64,000 nucleotides of DNA from Roseomonas sp. HF4 (GTDB lineage: Bacteria > Pseudomonadota > Alphaproteobacteria > Acetobacterales > Acetobacteraceae), in assembly GCF_005222755.1 (NCBI RefSeq), contig NZ_STGD01000005.1, forward strand, positions 62,001 through 126,000, given 5' to 3'. The translations under genes and the position numbers were made by a program. Below, piece by piece: positions 17,022 through 26,644 of this stretch (its first letter is position 1; the number at the start of each line of letters is the position of its first letter). The notes beneath the pieces are model-generated. The model did no database searches, was not told where the DNA came from, and saw only the letters and a program-made list of their open reading frames with translations.

Positions 17022-17779
17022 CCCATCACCCCGTCCCAGGTCAGCTTCACGCCGGTCACAAGAAGCAGAACGTAGAGCAGCCGGTAGAACAAGGCATCCG
17101 AGACGTGCTTCTGCATCCAGATGCCGAGATAGACGCCGACCGGCGCCAGCGGCAGCAGCACGAGGCTCGTCGAGAGGTTGCCCACCGACAGGTTCCCCAG
17201 GAAGAAATAGGGCACCAGTTTCACGTAGTTGACGATGCCGAAGAAGACGACCGTCGTCGCCGCCATCACCTGCCGGTCGAGCCGGCGCGGATAGAGGTAG
17301 ATCGCGAGCGGCGGCGACCCCGCATGCGCGATGGTCGAGGTGAAGCCCGACCCGGCCGCGCAGATCGCGCCCTTCAGCGGGTTATGCGGCGCCGGCGCGG
17401 GCGTCGTGCGGTGCCGCGCGAGCCAGAGCGTGCGCGCCAGGAACAGCAGCGTCGTGATGCCGACCATGGCGCGGATGGCGCGGTCCGACATGAAGCCGAA
17501 GACCAGGCTGCCCGCCAGGATCCCGAGCAGCGCGCCGGGCACCAGCACGCGCATCTCCCGCTTGTCCCACTTGCCCCACCAGGCGCGCAGCCCCGAGACA
17601 TCCATGGCGCAGAGCAGCGGCAGCGCGATTCCCGCCGCGACCGGGGCGGGGACGGACAGCGCCATCATGGGCACGAGCAGGTTGCCCGCGCCCGAGGCGA
17701 AGCCGCCCTTGCTGATGCCCGTGACCAGCACGGCCGGGATCGCGAGGGCGTAGAACCAGGGGTCGGTGACGAAGGACAA
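17018..17779 (-). CDS. TauE/SafE-family permease (first copy)
   Basis: About 253 residues and seven to eight membrane segments. The typical N-terminal half-repeat is VLVTGISKGGFASGAGNLLVP, echoed by the second-half GSGFTSTIAHAGSPPLAIY. The family exports sulfite, sulfoacetate or related organosulfonates. The start is uncertain: TTG 17779 gives MSFVTDPWFY directly before the first membrane helix, whereas ATG 17845 adds 22 hydrophilic residues and would leave only eight bases to the divergent permease. It is coupled to the racemase gene by an ATGA overlap. Confidence 0.8.
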   Translation of the reverse strand: MSFVTDPWFYALAIPAVLVTGISKGGFASGAGNLLVPMMALSVPAPVAAGIALPLLCAMDVSGLRAWWGKWDKREMRVLVPGALLGILAGSLVFGFMSDRAIRAMVGITTLLFLARTLWLARHRTTPAPAPHNPLKGAICAAGSGFTSTIAHAGSPPLAIYLYPRRLDRQVMAATTVVFFGIVNYVKLVPYFFLGNLSVGNLSTSLVLLPLAPVGVYLGIWMQKHVSDALFYRLLYVLLLVTGVKLTWDGVMG

Positions 17780-17853
17780 GGCGGGGTGACGGTGCGGTGG
17801 GCCTTGTGTATGCCACGCCCCTCCCCTGCCGCCCATCCCGGACAAGGCCGCCC

Positions 17854-18684
17854 ATGGAACATCTGAACGACCCGCTCTGGATCGCGGGGCTCGCCGCCGC
17901 CATGGCTGCCACGGGGCTGGTCTCGGGCCTGCTGGCGGGGCTGCTCGGCGTGGGCGGCGGCATCGTCATCGTGCCACTGCTGTTCAACGTCTTCCCGCTG
18001 TTCGGCGTGCCCGAGGCGGTGCAGATGAAGGTCGCCGTCGCGACTTCGCTCGCGACCATCATCCCGACCTCCATCCAGTCGGCGCGCAAGCACCGCGCAA
18101 CGGGCATGATGGACGTGGCGCTGCTGCGCTCGATCTGGCCCTCGATGCTGGCGGGCGTCGCGCTCGGCACCTTCCTCGCGGTCTATGTGCGGGGCGAGGG
18201 GCTGACGGCGGTGTTCGCCATGGTGGCGTTGCTGGTGGCGCTGAACATGGGCTTCACCGGCGTCGACTTCAAAATCACCGACAGCGTGCCGGCCGGCCCG
18301 CCGCGCCAGGCGCTCGGCATCGGCATCGGGTCGGTCAGCGCCATGATGGGGATCGGCGGCGGGACGCTTGGCGTGCCCATCCTGTCCATGTTCGGGCACC
18401 AGATCCGCGCGGCGGTCGCCACCTCGTCGGCCTTCGGGCTCATCATCTCGATCCCGGCCACGATCGGCTTCGTCTGGGGCGGCTGGTCGGACCCGCTGAC
18501 GCCGCCCTTCTCCCTCGGCTACGTCAACCTGATCGGCTTCGCGCTGATCGCGCCGGCCTCGATCCTGGCGACGCCCTGGGGGGTGAAGCTCGCGCACACA
18601 ATCCCGCCGCTTTGGCTGAAGCGGGCCTTCGCGGTGTTCCTTGCGATCACGAGCCTCAGGATGTTCTGGAGCCTGTTTCCATAG
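17854..18684 (+). CDS. TauE/SafE-family permease (second copy)
   Basis: 276 residues with both half-repeats clear: [20 protein letters not shown] near residue 30 and [16 protein letters not shown] near 170. Some eight membrane segments are predicted. It transports sulfite-like or organosulfonate anions by family. It is divergent from the first copy and quite different in sequence, so it is not a recent duplication. ATG 17854 starts just before the first helix; a longer in-frame start at 17797 would overlap the divergent promoter region. Confidence 0.88.
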   Translation: MEHLNDPLWIAGLAAAMAATGLVSGLLAGLLGVGGGIVIVPLLFNVFPLFGVPEAVQMKVAVATSLATIIPTSIQSARKHRATGMMDVALLRSIWPSMLAGVALGTFLAVYVRGEGLTAVFAMVALLVALNMGFTGVDFKITDSVPAGPPRQALGIGIGSVSAMMGIGGGTLGVPILSMFGHQIRAAVATSSAFGLIISIPATIGFVWGGWSDPLTPPFSLGYVNLIGFALIAPASILATPWGVKLAHTIPPLWLKRAFAVFLAITSLRMFWSLFP

Positions 18685-18713
18685 GGCGTCAGGCGCCGTC
18701 GCGCCTTGCGTTC

Positions 18714-18740
18714 CCGGCCCGAGGGCGCGCCTCGGGCCGG
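18714..18740. terminator. Bidirectional terminator hairpin
   Basis: An 11-base perfect stem (CCGGCCCGAGG / CCTCGGGCCGG) with a GCGCG loop lies between the permease gene and the convergent acyl-CoA ligase gene. Confidence 0.55.
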
Positions 18741-18747
18741 ACAGGCG

Positions 18748-20376
18748 TCATGAAATGCGCCGATGGTCCTTGAACATCTCCCGCAGCCTGGTCTTCAGGA
18801 TCTTGCCGGTCGCGGTGTGCGGGATCTCGTCCAGCACCACGAGGTCGTCGGGCAGCCACCACTTCGCGACCTTGTCCGCCAGGAACTCCCGCATCTGGTC
18901 GAGCGAGGGCGAGAGCACGCCTGGCTTCATCACCAGGATCAGCAGCGGCCGCTCGTCCCATTTCGGGTCGGCCATCGCGACGACGGCGGCCTCCGCCACG
19001 CCGGGATAGCCCACCGCCGCGTTCTCGAGCGCGATCGAGGAGATCCACTCGCCGCCGGACTTGATCACGTCCTTCGAGCGATCGGTGATCTCCATGTAGC
19101 CGTTCTCGTCGATGGTCACGACGTCGCCGGTGTCGAAGAAGCCCTGCGCGTCCAGGATCTCCTCCTCCTCCCGCCGGAAGTAGCGGCGGGAGACGGCGGG
19201 GCCCTTCACCTTCAGCCGGCCGTAGGTGCTGCCGTCCCAGGGCAGTTCGCGGCCCTCGTCGTCGGTGATCTTCATCTCGACCGTGTAGGGCGGCGTGCCC
19301 TGCTTGGCCTGCAGGCGGAGCATCTCCTCCCCGGCCAGGTGCGCGACCTCGGGCTTCACCGCGAACAGCGTGCCGACGGGCGACATCTCGGTCATTCCCC
19401 AGGCGTGGATGACGCGCACGCCGTACTTCTCCTGGTAGGCCCTGGTCACCGCCGGCGGGCAGGCGGACCCGCCGATCGCGACGCGGTCCATCGTGTCGAC
19501 GCGCGATCCCGTCGCCTCCAGGTGCTGCAGCAGCATCATCCAGACCGTGGGCACGGCGGCGGAGAAGTTGACCCGCTCCCGCTCGATCACCTCATGGACC
19601 GAGGCGCCGTCGAGCTTGGCGCCGGGCATCACCAGCGCCGCGCCGACCATCGGCGCGCAGAGCGACAGCGCCCAGCCATTGGCATGGAACATCGGCACGA
19701 CGGGCATGACGCGGTCCGCGGCGCCCAGGCCGAAGGCGTCCACCTGGTTGCACACCATGGCGTGGATCACGTTCGACCGATGCGAATAGACCACGCCCTT
19801 CGGGTCGCCCGTGGTGCCGGAGGTGTAGCAGAGGCCGGCCGCCGACTGCTCGTCCACCCGGGCCCAGGCGAAGTCGCCATCCACCTCGGCGATCCAGTCC
19901 TCGTAGGCGACGGCGCCGGGCAGAGCGGTCGCGGGCATGTGCGCGGCGTCGGTCAGGATCACGTAGCGCTCGACATGCGGCAGCTTCGCGGCCAGCGCCT
20001 CGACCAGCGGCACGAAGGTCAGGTCGAGCATCAGGATCCGGCTGCCCGCGTGATTCATGATCCAGGCGATCTGCTCCGGGAAAAGCCGCGGATTGACCGT
20101 GTGGCAGACCGCGCCCGCGCCGGCGATGCCGTACCAGGCTTCCAGGTGCCGCCAGGTGTTCCAGGCCAGTGTCGCGACGCGGTCGCCCTGCCGGATGCCG
20201 TCGCGGCCCAGGCGTTGGGCCACGCGCAGCGCCCGCGCGCGGATGGTCGCGTAGTCGGTGCGGTGGAAGGGGCCCTCGACCGAGCGCGATACGACGTCGC
20301 GCCTCGGATGCTGGATCGCGGCATGGTCCAGCACGGTGTGCATCAGCAGCGGCCAGTCCTGCATCAGGCCAAGCAT
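18748..20376 (-). CDS. Acyl-CoA ligase, DmdB/FadD-like
   Basis: 542 residues of the ANL superfamily. The P-loop [18 protein letters not shown], the [11 protein letters not shown]5 motif, [19 protein letters not shown] with [13 protein letters not shown], and the C-terminal TATGKILK (catalytic Lys) are all present. It activates a carboxylic acid to the acyl-CoA through an acyl-AMP. The overall wording, especially NPRLFPEQ and SGGEWISS, resembles methylmercaptopropionate-CoA ligase (DmdB) and medium-chain ligases; substrate is not proven. ATG 20376 has GAGGGGA upstream and the best homology start. Confidence 0.88.
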   Translation of the reverse strand: MLGLMQDWPLLMHTVLDHAAIQHPRRDVVSRSVEGPFHRTDYATIRARALRVAQRLGRDGIRQGDRVATLAWNTWRHLEAWYGIAGAGAVCHTVNPRLFPEQIAWIMNHAGSRILMLDLTFVPLVEALAAKLPHVERYVILTDAAHMPATALPGAVAYEDWIAEVDGDFAWARVDEQSAAGLCYTSGTTGDPKGVVYSHRSNVIHAMVCNQVDAFGLGAADRVMPVVPMFHANGWALSLCAPMVGAALVMPGAKLDGASVHEVIERERVNFSAAVPTVWMMLLQHLEATGSRVDTMDRVAIGGSACPPAVTRAYQEKYGVRVIHAWGMTEMSPVGTLFAVKPEVAHLAGEEMLRLQAKQGTPPYTVEMKITDDEGRELPWDGSTYGRLKVKGPAVSRRYFRREEEEILDAQGFFDTGDVVTIDENGYMEITDRSKDVIKSGGEWISSIALENAAVGYPGVAEAAVVAMADPKWDERPLLILVMKPGVLSPSLDQMREFLADKVAKWWLPDDLVVLDEIPHTATGKILKTRLREMFKDHRRIS

Positions 20377-20454
20377 CGCGGTCCCCTCTCCCACCGGGCC
20401 CGCCTTCCACCGCAGGCCTCCCACGACGAGAGCCTACACCGGATTCCGCCGGGA

Positions 20455-21642
20455 TCAGGAAGCCGGTGACCGCCCAAGGCCGCGCGCCAGCCACATCGCC
20501 GCCAGCGCGGCCGCGGCACCCGCGAGGCCCGCGCCGCCCAGCCCGCCCAGCGCGATGCCGAGTCCCCCCAGCGCCGCGCCGGCCGCCTGGCCCAGGAAGA
20601 TCGCCGAGGAATTGCACGCCATGACGAAGCCGCGCGCCGCCGGCGCCAGCATGGCGAGCCGCGCGCCCAGCACCGGGCCGAGGGCAAAGAGCGACCCTGC
20701 CGAGACCAGCACCGCCACCGCCTGCAGCGCCGGCGCCAGCAGGCTGCCCGCCGCGATCCCGGCCAGAAGCCCGACCTGCAGCAGGTTGGCGCCGAACGCT
20801 CCGGCCGGCAGCAGGCGCGCGGCCCGGTGGCCACGGTCGGCCAGGCGCGCGCCGAGCGGCAGCGCGGCCAGCGAGGCGACGCCGACCAGCGCCTGCATCG
20901 CCGCCACGCCGCTGCCGGTCAGCCCGGAGACCGCGGTGGTGATCGGCCCGATATAGGCCGCGACCGAGAAGACGGCCGCGAAGGCCGCGAAATTGAGCGC
21001 CAGCGTGCCCGCGACGCCCGGAATGCGCAGCGCCGCGACGCCGCCGGCGGCACCGCCGGCATCGCCGGGCACGCGCGGCACCATGGCGCGGATCGCCGCC
21101 GCCGCCAGCAGTGCGATCCCGGCCGCGAAGGCGAAGCAGCCGCGCCAGCCGAACACGTCCCCCACGACCGAGCCGAAGGGAATGCCGAGCAGGAACGCGA
21201 GCGTCGTGCCGCCCACCACCAGCGCGACCGCCCGCCCGCGCTGCTCGGGCGGTGCGAGCGCGACGGCGGTTGCGGTCGCGGCCGGCAGCACGCCGGCCGC
21301 AGCCACCCCGGCCGCGATCCTGAGCGCGAGGAGCGCCGGGAAGGACGCCACCGCCACGATCGCCAGGTTGAGCGCCGCCAGCACCAGCAACGCCCCGACC
21401 ATGACCGCCCGCCGCTCCCGCCCCGCGAGCAGCGCGGCGACGACGGGCGCCGACAGCCCGAAGGCGAGCGCGAAGGCGGTCGCGAGCTGCCCTGCGCTCG
21501 CCAACGGCACCGCGAGGTCCGCCGCCATCTCCGCCAGCAGGCCGGCGAAGACGAAGGACTGCGTGGCCGTCGCGAAGGATGCCGCGGCCAGGATGGGAAT
21601 GCGCGACGCGGCGACGCCGGGGGCGGACATGACAAGCGGCAT
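20455..21642 (-). CDS. MFS efflux transporter (DHA1-like)
   Basis: 395 residues, about 12 membrane helices. RIAAGVAAAGVLPAATA and PEQRGRAVALVVGGTTLAFLLG match motifs of drug-proton antiporter-1 proteins (AraJ/PbuE-like). It probably exports small hydrophobic compounds. It begins six bases after the RND pump gene ends, making it the fourth gene of the tetR-RND unit. ATG 21642 was used; ATG 21630 is also possible. Confidence 0.85.
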   Translation of the reverse strand: MPLVMSAPGVAASRIPILAAASFATATQSFVFAGLLAEMAADLAVPLASAGQLATAFALAFGLSAPVVAALLAGRERRAVMVGALLVLAALNLAIVAVASFPALLALRIAAGVAAAGVLPAATATAVALAPPEQRGRAVALVVGGTTLAFLLGIPFGSVVGDVFGWRGCFAFAAGIALLAAAAIRAMVPRVPGDAGGAAGGVAALRIPGVAGTLALNFAAFAAVFSVAAYIGPITTAVSGLTGSGVAAMQALVGVASLAALPLGARLADRGHRAARLLPAGAFGANLLQVGLLAGIAAGSLLAPALQAVAVLVSAGSLFALGPVLGARLAMLAPAARGFVMACNSSAIFLGQAAGAALGGLGIALGGLGGAGLAGAAAALAAMWLARGLGRSPAS

Positions 21643-21648
21643 GGCGCG

Positions 21649-24600
21649 CTATTCCGCCGGCGCCAGGGCGAGGCCGCCCCGCGCCTCGGCCCGCCGCCGC
21701 CAGGGCAGCGCGAGCGCGTACATCGCCGGCACGACGAACAGGGTGGCGAGGGTCGCGAGCGTGAGCCCACCGATCATCGCGATCGCCATCGGCCCCCAGA
21801 AGACCGAGAGCGTCAGCGGCACGAAGGCGAGCACGGCCGCGAGCGCCGTCAGCAGCACGGGCCTGGTGCGGCGTACGGTGCTCTCGATGATGGCGGCGCG
21901 CAGCTTGAGCCCCGCTTCCAGGTCCTGGCGCACCTGGTCGACCAGGATCTGCGTGTTGCGCATCACCATCCCCGCCAGCGCGATCACGCCGAGCAGCGCG
22001 ACGAAGCCGAAGGGCGCGCCCATCGCCAGCAGCGCGAAGGCCGCGCCCGGGATGCCGAGCGGCGCGGTGGCGAAGACCAGCGCCGTGCGCCCGAAATGCC
22101 GCAGCTGCGCCATCAGCAGCACCAGCATCGCGGCCACCATCAGCGGGAACATCGCGAAGAGCGCGGCATTGGCCTTGCCGGATTCCTCGGCCGCGCCGCC
22201 AGGCTCGATGCGCAGGCCGACCGGCAGCGCCGCGGCCACGGGTCCGAGCCGCGCGGCGACGGCCGCCGAGACGTCCGGCGCCTGCAGCCCGGCCAGCACA
22301 TCGGCGCGCACGGTGATGTAAGCCTCGCGGTTGCGGCGGAATAGGATGGGTTCCTCCGCCTCCGGCACCAGCCGCGCGACCTGCGACAGCGGCACGGGCC
22401 CGGCCGGCGTGCCGAGCGAAAGGTCGGCCAGCGTCTCGGTCGTCAGGCGCTCGTTGGCGGGCGCGCGCAGCACGACATCGACCATGCGGTTGCCTTCCCG
22501 ATGCTGCGTCGCGGTCACGCCGGTCAGCAGCAATTGCAGCGACGACGCGACCTGCGCCGGCGAGAGGCCCAGTTCCGCGACGCGTGCGCGGTCGAGTTCG
22601 AGCCGAAGGTTCGGCGCCCGCTCGCCCCAGGAGACCGAGGGATCCCGCGTGCCCGGCGTGGCGCGCATCACGGCCAGCACCTGCTCGGCCACGGCGCGCA
22701 GCTCGGCGGGGTCGTCGCCATGGATGCGGAACTGCACCGGGTAGCCGACCGGTGGGCCGAAATCGAGGCGCGAGACGCGCACGCGCGCCTCCGGCACCAA
22801 CCCCTCCTCCGCCAGCGCGATGATGCGCGCGCGCAGGCGTTCGCGCGCCGGCACGTCCGGCGCCTGGACCACCAGCTTGGCGAAGGCCTCGTTCGGCAGG
22901 TCGGGATTGAGCGCGAGGAAGAAGCGCGGGCTCCCCTGCCCGAGATAGGTCGTGACCAGCCGCGCATCCGGGTCGCCCTCCAGCGCCGCCTCGATCCGCC
23001 GCGCGGCGTCGAGCGTCGCGGCGTGGCCCGCGCCCTGGCGCAGTGTCACGTCGACCAGCAACTCGAGCCGCGCGGAGGTCGGGAAGAACTGCTTGCGCGT
23101 CGCGCCCATGGCAACGAAGCCAGCCACCAGCATCAGCAGCGTCGTGCCGATCACCACGAGCCGATGGTCCACCGCCCAGCCGACCACGCGCCGGAGCGCG
23201 CGATAGCCGCGCCCATCGTAGGCGGCATGGTGCGCGCGGCCGCGCGGCGCCGGCAGCAGCTTCACCCCGAGCCAGGGCGTGAACAGCACCGCCACCAGCC
23301 AGGATGCGATGAGCGCGATGCCCACCACCCAGAAGATGCCGCCCGCGTATTCGCCCGCGGTCGACCGCGCGAAGCCCACGGGCAGGAAGCCCGCCACCGT
23401 GACCAGCGTGCCCGAGAGCATCGGCCCCGCGGTGGAGGTCCAGGCGAAGGTCGCGGCCTTAGCACGGCTCCAGCCTTCCTCCAGCTTCACCACCATCGCC
23501 TCGATGGCGATGATCGCATCGTCGACCAGCAGGCCGAGCGAGAGGATCAGCGCGCCGAGCGTCACGCGCTCGAGCTCCATCCCCGCCCCCAGCATCACCA
23601 GGAAGACGATGGCGAGCGTGAGCGGCACCGACAGCGCCACGATGACGCCCGCACGGAAGCCGAGCGAAAGGAACGACACCACCATCACGACGCCCAGCGC
23701 CGCGGCGAATTTCAGCAGGAACTCCGAGACGCTCTCCTCGACCACCTGCGCCTGGTCGACGATCTGCGTCACCTCGACGCCGAGCGGCGTGACGCGCCGG
23801 GCCGCCTCCATCGCGGCGGCGAGGTCGCGGCCGAGCGTCACGACATTGACCCCCGGCTGCTTGCCCACCGCGAGCAGCACGGCCGGCCGGCCGCCCTGGC
23901 GGATGCCGGTGGCCGGCGGGTCGGCGAAGCCGCGCGTCACCTCGGCGATGTCGCCCAGGCGGAGCGAGCGCCCGCCGGCCGCGACCGGCACGTCCCTGAT
24001 GGCGGCCAGCCCGTCGAAGCCACCGTCGACGCGCAGGTGCAGCCGCGTCGAGGCGCCCTCCACCACGCCGGCGGGCGCCACCGGGTTGTGGCGCGCCAGC
24101 GCGTCCAGGATCGCCTGCGGCTGCAGGCCGAGCGAGGCGAGGCGCGCATGCGCCACCTCGACATGGATGCGCTGCGGCTGTTCGCCGAAAATCTTCACCT
24201 TGTCGACGCCCGGCACGCGCAGCAGCCGGGCGCGCAGGCGCTCCGCCTGGCGGACCATCTCGGCGTTGTCGGCGCCGGTCACGGCGTAGATCGCGGACCA
24301 GACGTCGGAATACTCGTCGTCGAAGAGGGGCCCCTGCACGCCGGCCGGCAGGGTGTGGCGGATGTCGCCCACCTTCTTGCGCACCTGGTACCAGAGGCCC
24401 TGCACCTCGCGCGGCGGCGTGGTGTCGCGCAGCACCACGGTCATCACCGCCTGGCCTGGCCGCGTGAAGGTTTCGACTCGGTCGAGATGCGGCAGGTCCT
24501 GCAGCCGGCCCTCGATCGGGTCGGCGACGTGGCGCTGCATCTCCTCGGCCGTCGCGCCGGGCCATTGCGCGGTCACGACCATCACCTTGAGGGTGAAGCC

Positions 24601-24720
24601 CGGATCCTCCGCGCGGCCGAGGCGGAGATAGGCCATGGCCCCGGCCGCGCCGAGCATGACGATGAGGAAGAGCGTCAGCGCGCCATTGCGCACGCCCCAG
24701 TCGGACAGGTTGAAGCCCAT
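21649..24720 (-). CDS. RND-family efflux transporter, inner-membrane pump
   Basis: 1023 residues, the usual AcrB/HAE1 length, with two repeats of six helices and two large periplasmic loops. The proton-relay pair is in LGLLVDDAIIAIEAM (DD near residue 400). The TM10 region reads GMVMRNTQILVD, with Arg where many pumps have the relay Lys. FVGP/FGFV-type loop signatures and TRPVLLTALAA follow. It exports toxic compounds by proton antiport with the adjacent adaptor. Twelve bases separate it from the adaptor gene. No outer-membrane factor is encoded here. Confidence 0.92.
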   Translation of the reverse strand: MGFNLSDWGVRNGALTLFLIVMLGAAGAMAYLRLGRAEDPGFTLKVMVVTAQWPGATAEEMQRHVADPIEGRLQDLPHLDRVETFTRPGQAVMTVVLRDTTPPREVQGLWYQVRKKVGDIRHTLPAGVQGPLFDDEYSDVWSAIYAVTGADNAEMVRQAERLRARLLRVPGVDKVKIFGEQPQRIHVEVAHARLASLGLQPQAILDALARHNPVAPAGVVEGASTRLHLRVDGGFDGLAAIRDVPVAAGGRSLRLGDIAEVTRGFADPPATGIRQGGRPAVLLAVGKQPGVNVVTLGRDLAAAMEAARRVTPLGVEVTQIVDQAQVVEESVSEFLLKFAAALGVVMVVSFLSLGFRAGVIVALSVPLTLAIVFLVMLGAGMELERVTLGALILSLGLLVDDAIIAIEAMVVKLEEGWSRAKAATFAWTSTAGPMLSGTLVTVAGFLPVGFARSTAGEYAGGIFWVVGIALIASWLVAVLFTPWLGVKLLPAPRGRAHHAAYDGRGYRALRRVVGWAVDHRLVVIGTTLLMLVAGFVAMGATRKQFFPTSARLELLVDVTLRQGAGHAATLDAARRIEAALEGDPDARLVTTYLGQGSPRFFLALNPDLPNEAFAKLVVQAPDVPARERLRARIIALAEEGLVPEARVRVSRLDFGPPVGYPVQFRIHGDDPAELRAVAEQVLAVMRATPGTRDPSVSWGERAPNLRLELDRARVAELGLSPAQVASSLQLLLTGVTATQHREGNRMVDVVLRAPANERLTTETLADLSLGTPAGPVPLSQVARLVPEAEEPILFRRNREAYITVRADVLAGLQAPDVSAAVAARLGPVAAALPVGLRIEPGGAAEESGKANAALFAMFPLMVAAMLVLLMAQLRHFGRTALVFATAPLGIPGAAFALLAMGAPFGFVALLGVIALAGMVMRNTQILVDQVRQDLEAGLKLRAAIIESTVRRTRPVLLTALAAVLAFVPLTLSVFWGPMAIAMIGGLTLATLATLFVVPAMYALALPWRRRAEARGGLALAPAE

Positions 24721-24732
24721 GGCGGCGGCGCC

Positions 24733-25815
24733 TCAGCGGAGCGTGGCGAGGGCGCGGGACTGCACCACGCGCACGGTCGAAGCGGGGTCGAGCAGCTGCG
24801 GGCCGAGCGCCACGATGCGGTCGCCCTCGGCGATCGGGCCGCGTAGCGCGACCCGCGTCTCGCCGAGATGCGCGACCTCGACCGGCACGGCGACGACACG
24901 GTTGCCCTCCACCTTCCAGACCATCGGCCCCTGCCCGCGGTCGTGCAGGGCGGAGACGGGCAGGGTCGCGACCGGCGCGCTCTCGGCCGTCAGGCGGATC
25001 GTGCCGGTCATGCCGAGCGCGGCCCAGGCGGGAGCCGCCGGCAGGGCGAAGCGGGCGGCGTAGGTGCGCAGCATCGGGTCGGCCTGCGGCGCCACTTCGC
25101 GCAGCATCGCGGCGACGGGCTCGCCGGGCCGCGCCCAGAGCACCGCCTCGGCGCGCGCGGCGGCCAGGCCTGGCAAGGCGCCCTCGGGCACCTGGACCAT
25201 CAGTTCCCGTTCGGCCGGGTCGGCCATGCGGAGCACGGGCTGGCCCTCGGCCACCACCTGGCCGGCCTCGGCGATCAGGGCGGTCACGACACCGTCGGCC
25301 GGCGCACGCAGGATGCAGTGCTCGAGCCTGTTCCGGGCAAGCTCGAGCGCGGCGCGGGTGGCGGCTGCGCGTTCCTCGGCGCCGCTGGCGGCGGCCTGGC
25401 GCTGCTCGTCATAGGCGGCGGAGACATGGCCGGCGGCACGCAGCGTGCGCGACCGCCCGGCATCGGCGACGGCGCGGCGGGCTTCCGATTCCGCGGCCGC
25501 GAGGTCTGCCTCGGCGGCGCGGACGGCGAGCGCGAGGTCGGCGGGGTCGAGGCGCGCGAGTTCCTGCCCGGCCGTGACGGTTGCGCCGACATCGACCAGC
25601 CGGACCGCGATGCGCCCGCCGGCGCGGAAGGCGATGTCCGCCTCCCGCCGCGCCTTCACCACGCCGGCGAAGGCGCGGGGCTGCTCGGCGGGGGCGAAGC
25701 GGACCTCGGCCACCTGGACGGGCTTGGGCGGCTCGGGCGCCGCGGCCTGCGGCGCGGCGTCGCGGCAGGCGGGCAGAAGCACGAGCAGCGCAAGGGCAGG
25801 CAGGGCAGCGCGCAT
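24733..25815 (-). CDS. RND periplasmic adaptor (membrane-fusion protein) lipoprotein
   Basis: 360 residues. A lipoprotein signal (LLVLLPAC, Cys17) is followed by a short barrel, a lipoyl half-motif (GRIAVRLVDVGATVTAGQELARLDP), an Ala/Glu-rich helical hairpin (about 90-165), the second lipoyl half (LRAPADGVVTALIAEAGQVV) and beta-barrel domains. It bridges the RND pump to an outer-membrane channel. It is first of the three structural genes and sits directly behind a palindrome that probably binds the TetR protein. Confidence 0.92.
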   Translation of the reverse strand: MRAALPALALLVLLPACRDAAPQAAAPEPPKPVQVAEVRFAPAEQPRAFAGVVKARREADIAFRAGGRIAVRLVDVGATVTAGQELARLDPADLALAVRAAEADLAAAESEARRAVADAGRSRTLRAAGHVSAAYDEQRQAAASGAEERAAATRAALELARNRLEHCILRAPADGVVTALIAEAGQVVAEGQPVLRMADPAERELMVQVPEGALPGLAAARAEAVLWARPGEPVAAMLREVAPQADPMLRTYAARFALPAAPAWAALGMTGTIRLTAESAPVATLPVSALHDRGQGPMVWKVEGNRVVAVPVEVAHLGETRVALRGPIAEGDRIVALGPQLLDPASTVRVVQSRALATLR

Positions 25816-25852
25816 GGGGAATCTCCTGGGCTGGCCCTGGATATTCCTTTTG

Positions 25853-25878
25853 ACTGACGAAAGTCAATATTCGTCAGT
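25853..25878 (-). promoter_or_regulatory. TetR operator overlapping the efflux-operon promoter
   Basis: ACTGACGAA and TTCGTCAGT form a perfect inverted repeat with an eight-base spacer. On the minus strand TTGACT (25862-25867) is a 5/6 match to -35, and a poor -10 (ATATCC) lies 17 bases on, at 25839-25844. The operator thus covers the -35, between the tetR stop and the adaptor start. Repressor binding here would shut the pump genes off. Confidence 0.6.
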
Positions 25879-25880
25879 GA

Positions 25881-26513
25881 TCATCGTTCAGTGGTCAGGC
25901 CCTGAAGCAGGAGGTCGAGCATCTCGTCGAGTTCGACGGCCATCTGCGCCTCGTCCATCACCCGCTTGTCGAGCGCATCGGCGATCAGCACCGGGTGGGT
26001 CCAGCACAGCGTCGCCTGCTTCAGCCTGCGCGCCGTCGAGACAGGGTCGTGCGGCGCGAATTCGCCGCGCGCCGCGCCATCGGCCACGACGCGCGCCATC
26101 GCTGCCTCGATCCGCGCGATGAAGGCGGCGATGACGCCCCAGTGCTCGCTCATCGCGGCGGAGACCATGTCGTGCATGCGCTTCTGCGCGAAGAACAGCG
26201 CCAGGTGGCGGGCATGCAGCATGCGCAGCATGGCCCTCAGACGGTCCGCGGCCTTGCCTGGCCCGGCGGCGATCGCCTCGAGGTCGGCTGCGACGCCTTC
26301 CAGCAGCCGTGCCGCGATCGCCTCGTTGATCGCGGATTTCGAGGGAAAGAAGCGGTACACATTGGCCGGCGACATGCCGAGGTCGCGCGCGATGTCGGCC
26401 ACCGTGGTCTTCTGGTAGCCGAGCGTGCGGAACAATCCCTCGGCGACCTCGAGGATGCGCGCGCGGGAGGCGGCGGCGCGATCGTCCTGGGCGGTCGATG
26501 CGGGCGCGTTCAT
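25881..26513 (-). CDS. TetR-family repressor of the efflux operon
   Basis: 210 residues. The helix-turn-helix lies near residues 20-65 (GYQKTTVADIARDLGMSPANVYRFFPSK is the family wording). The C-terminal ligand domain is helical and typical of AcrR-like proteins. It lies directly upstream of the RND adaptor on the same strand, with the palindrome in between, so it most likely represses the pump. ATG 26513 was selected; a longer frame to 26573 crosses a second palindrome just upstream. Confidence 0.9.
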   Translation of the reverse strand: MNAPASTAQDDRAAASRARILEVAEGLFRTLGYQKTTVADIARDLGMSPANVYRFFPSKSAINEAIAARLLEGVAADLEAIAAGPGKAADRLRAMLRMLHARHLALFFAQKRMHDMVSAAMSEHWGVIAAFIARIEAAMARVVADGAARGEFAPHDPVSTARRLKQATLCWTHPVLIADALDKRVMDEAQMAVELDEMLDLLLQGLTTER

Positions 26514-26516
26514 GGT

Positions 26517-26533
26517 CTGATGGAATCCGTCAG
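26517..26533 (-). promoter_or_regulatory. Candidate second TetR site at the tetR start
   Basis: CTGATGGAATCCGTCAG is a 17-base palindrome matching at 7 of 8 pairs. It shares CTGAYG/CGTCAG arms with the operator at 25853, but with tighter spacing. It ends four bases upstream of the tetR ATG and would allow autoregulation. Confidence 0.35.
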
Positions 26534-26644
26534 TCGTCACGCATCCATAGACCGCGGGGCGCCATTTCGCCATCTCCCTGGTTGCCGGCCCTTCCGCGCT
26601 GCATCATTTACGCGGCGGGCGCTTCGCCCGCAGGAGGATCAGCC

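Noticed and set aside
22501-24846. 781-codon plus-strand open frame opposite the RND pump
   Set aside because: His/Arg-rich antisense composition; the RND protein on the other strand is complete and recognisable.
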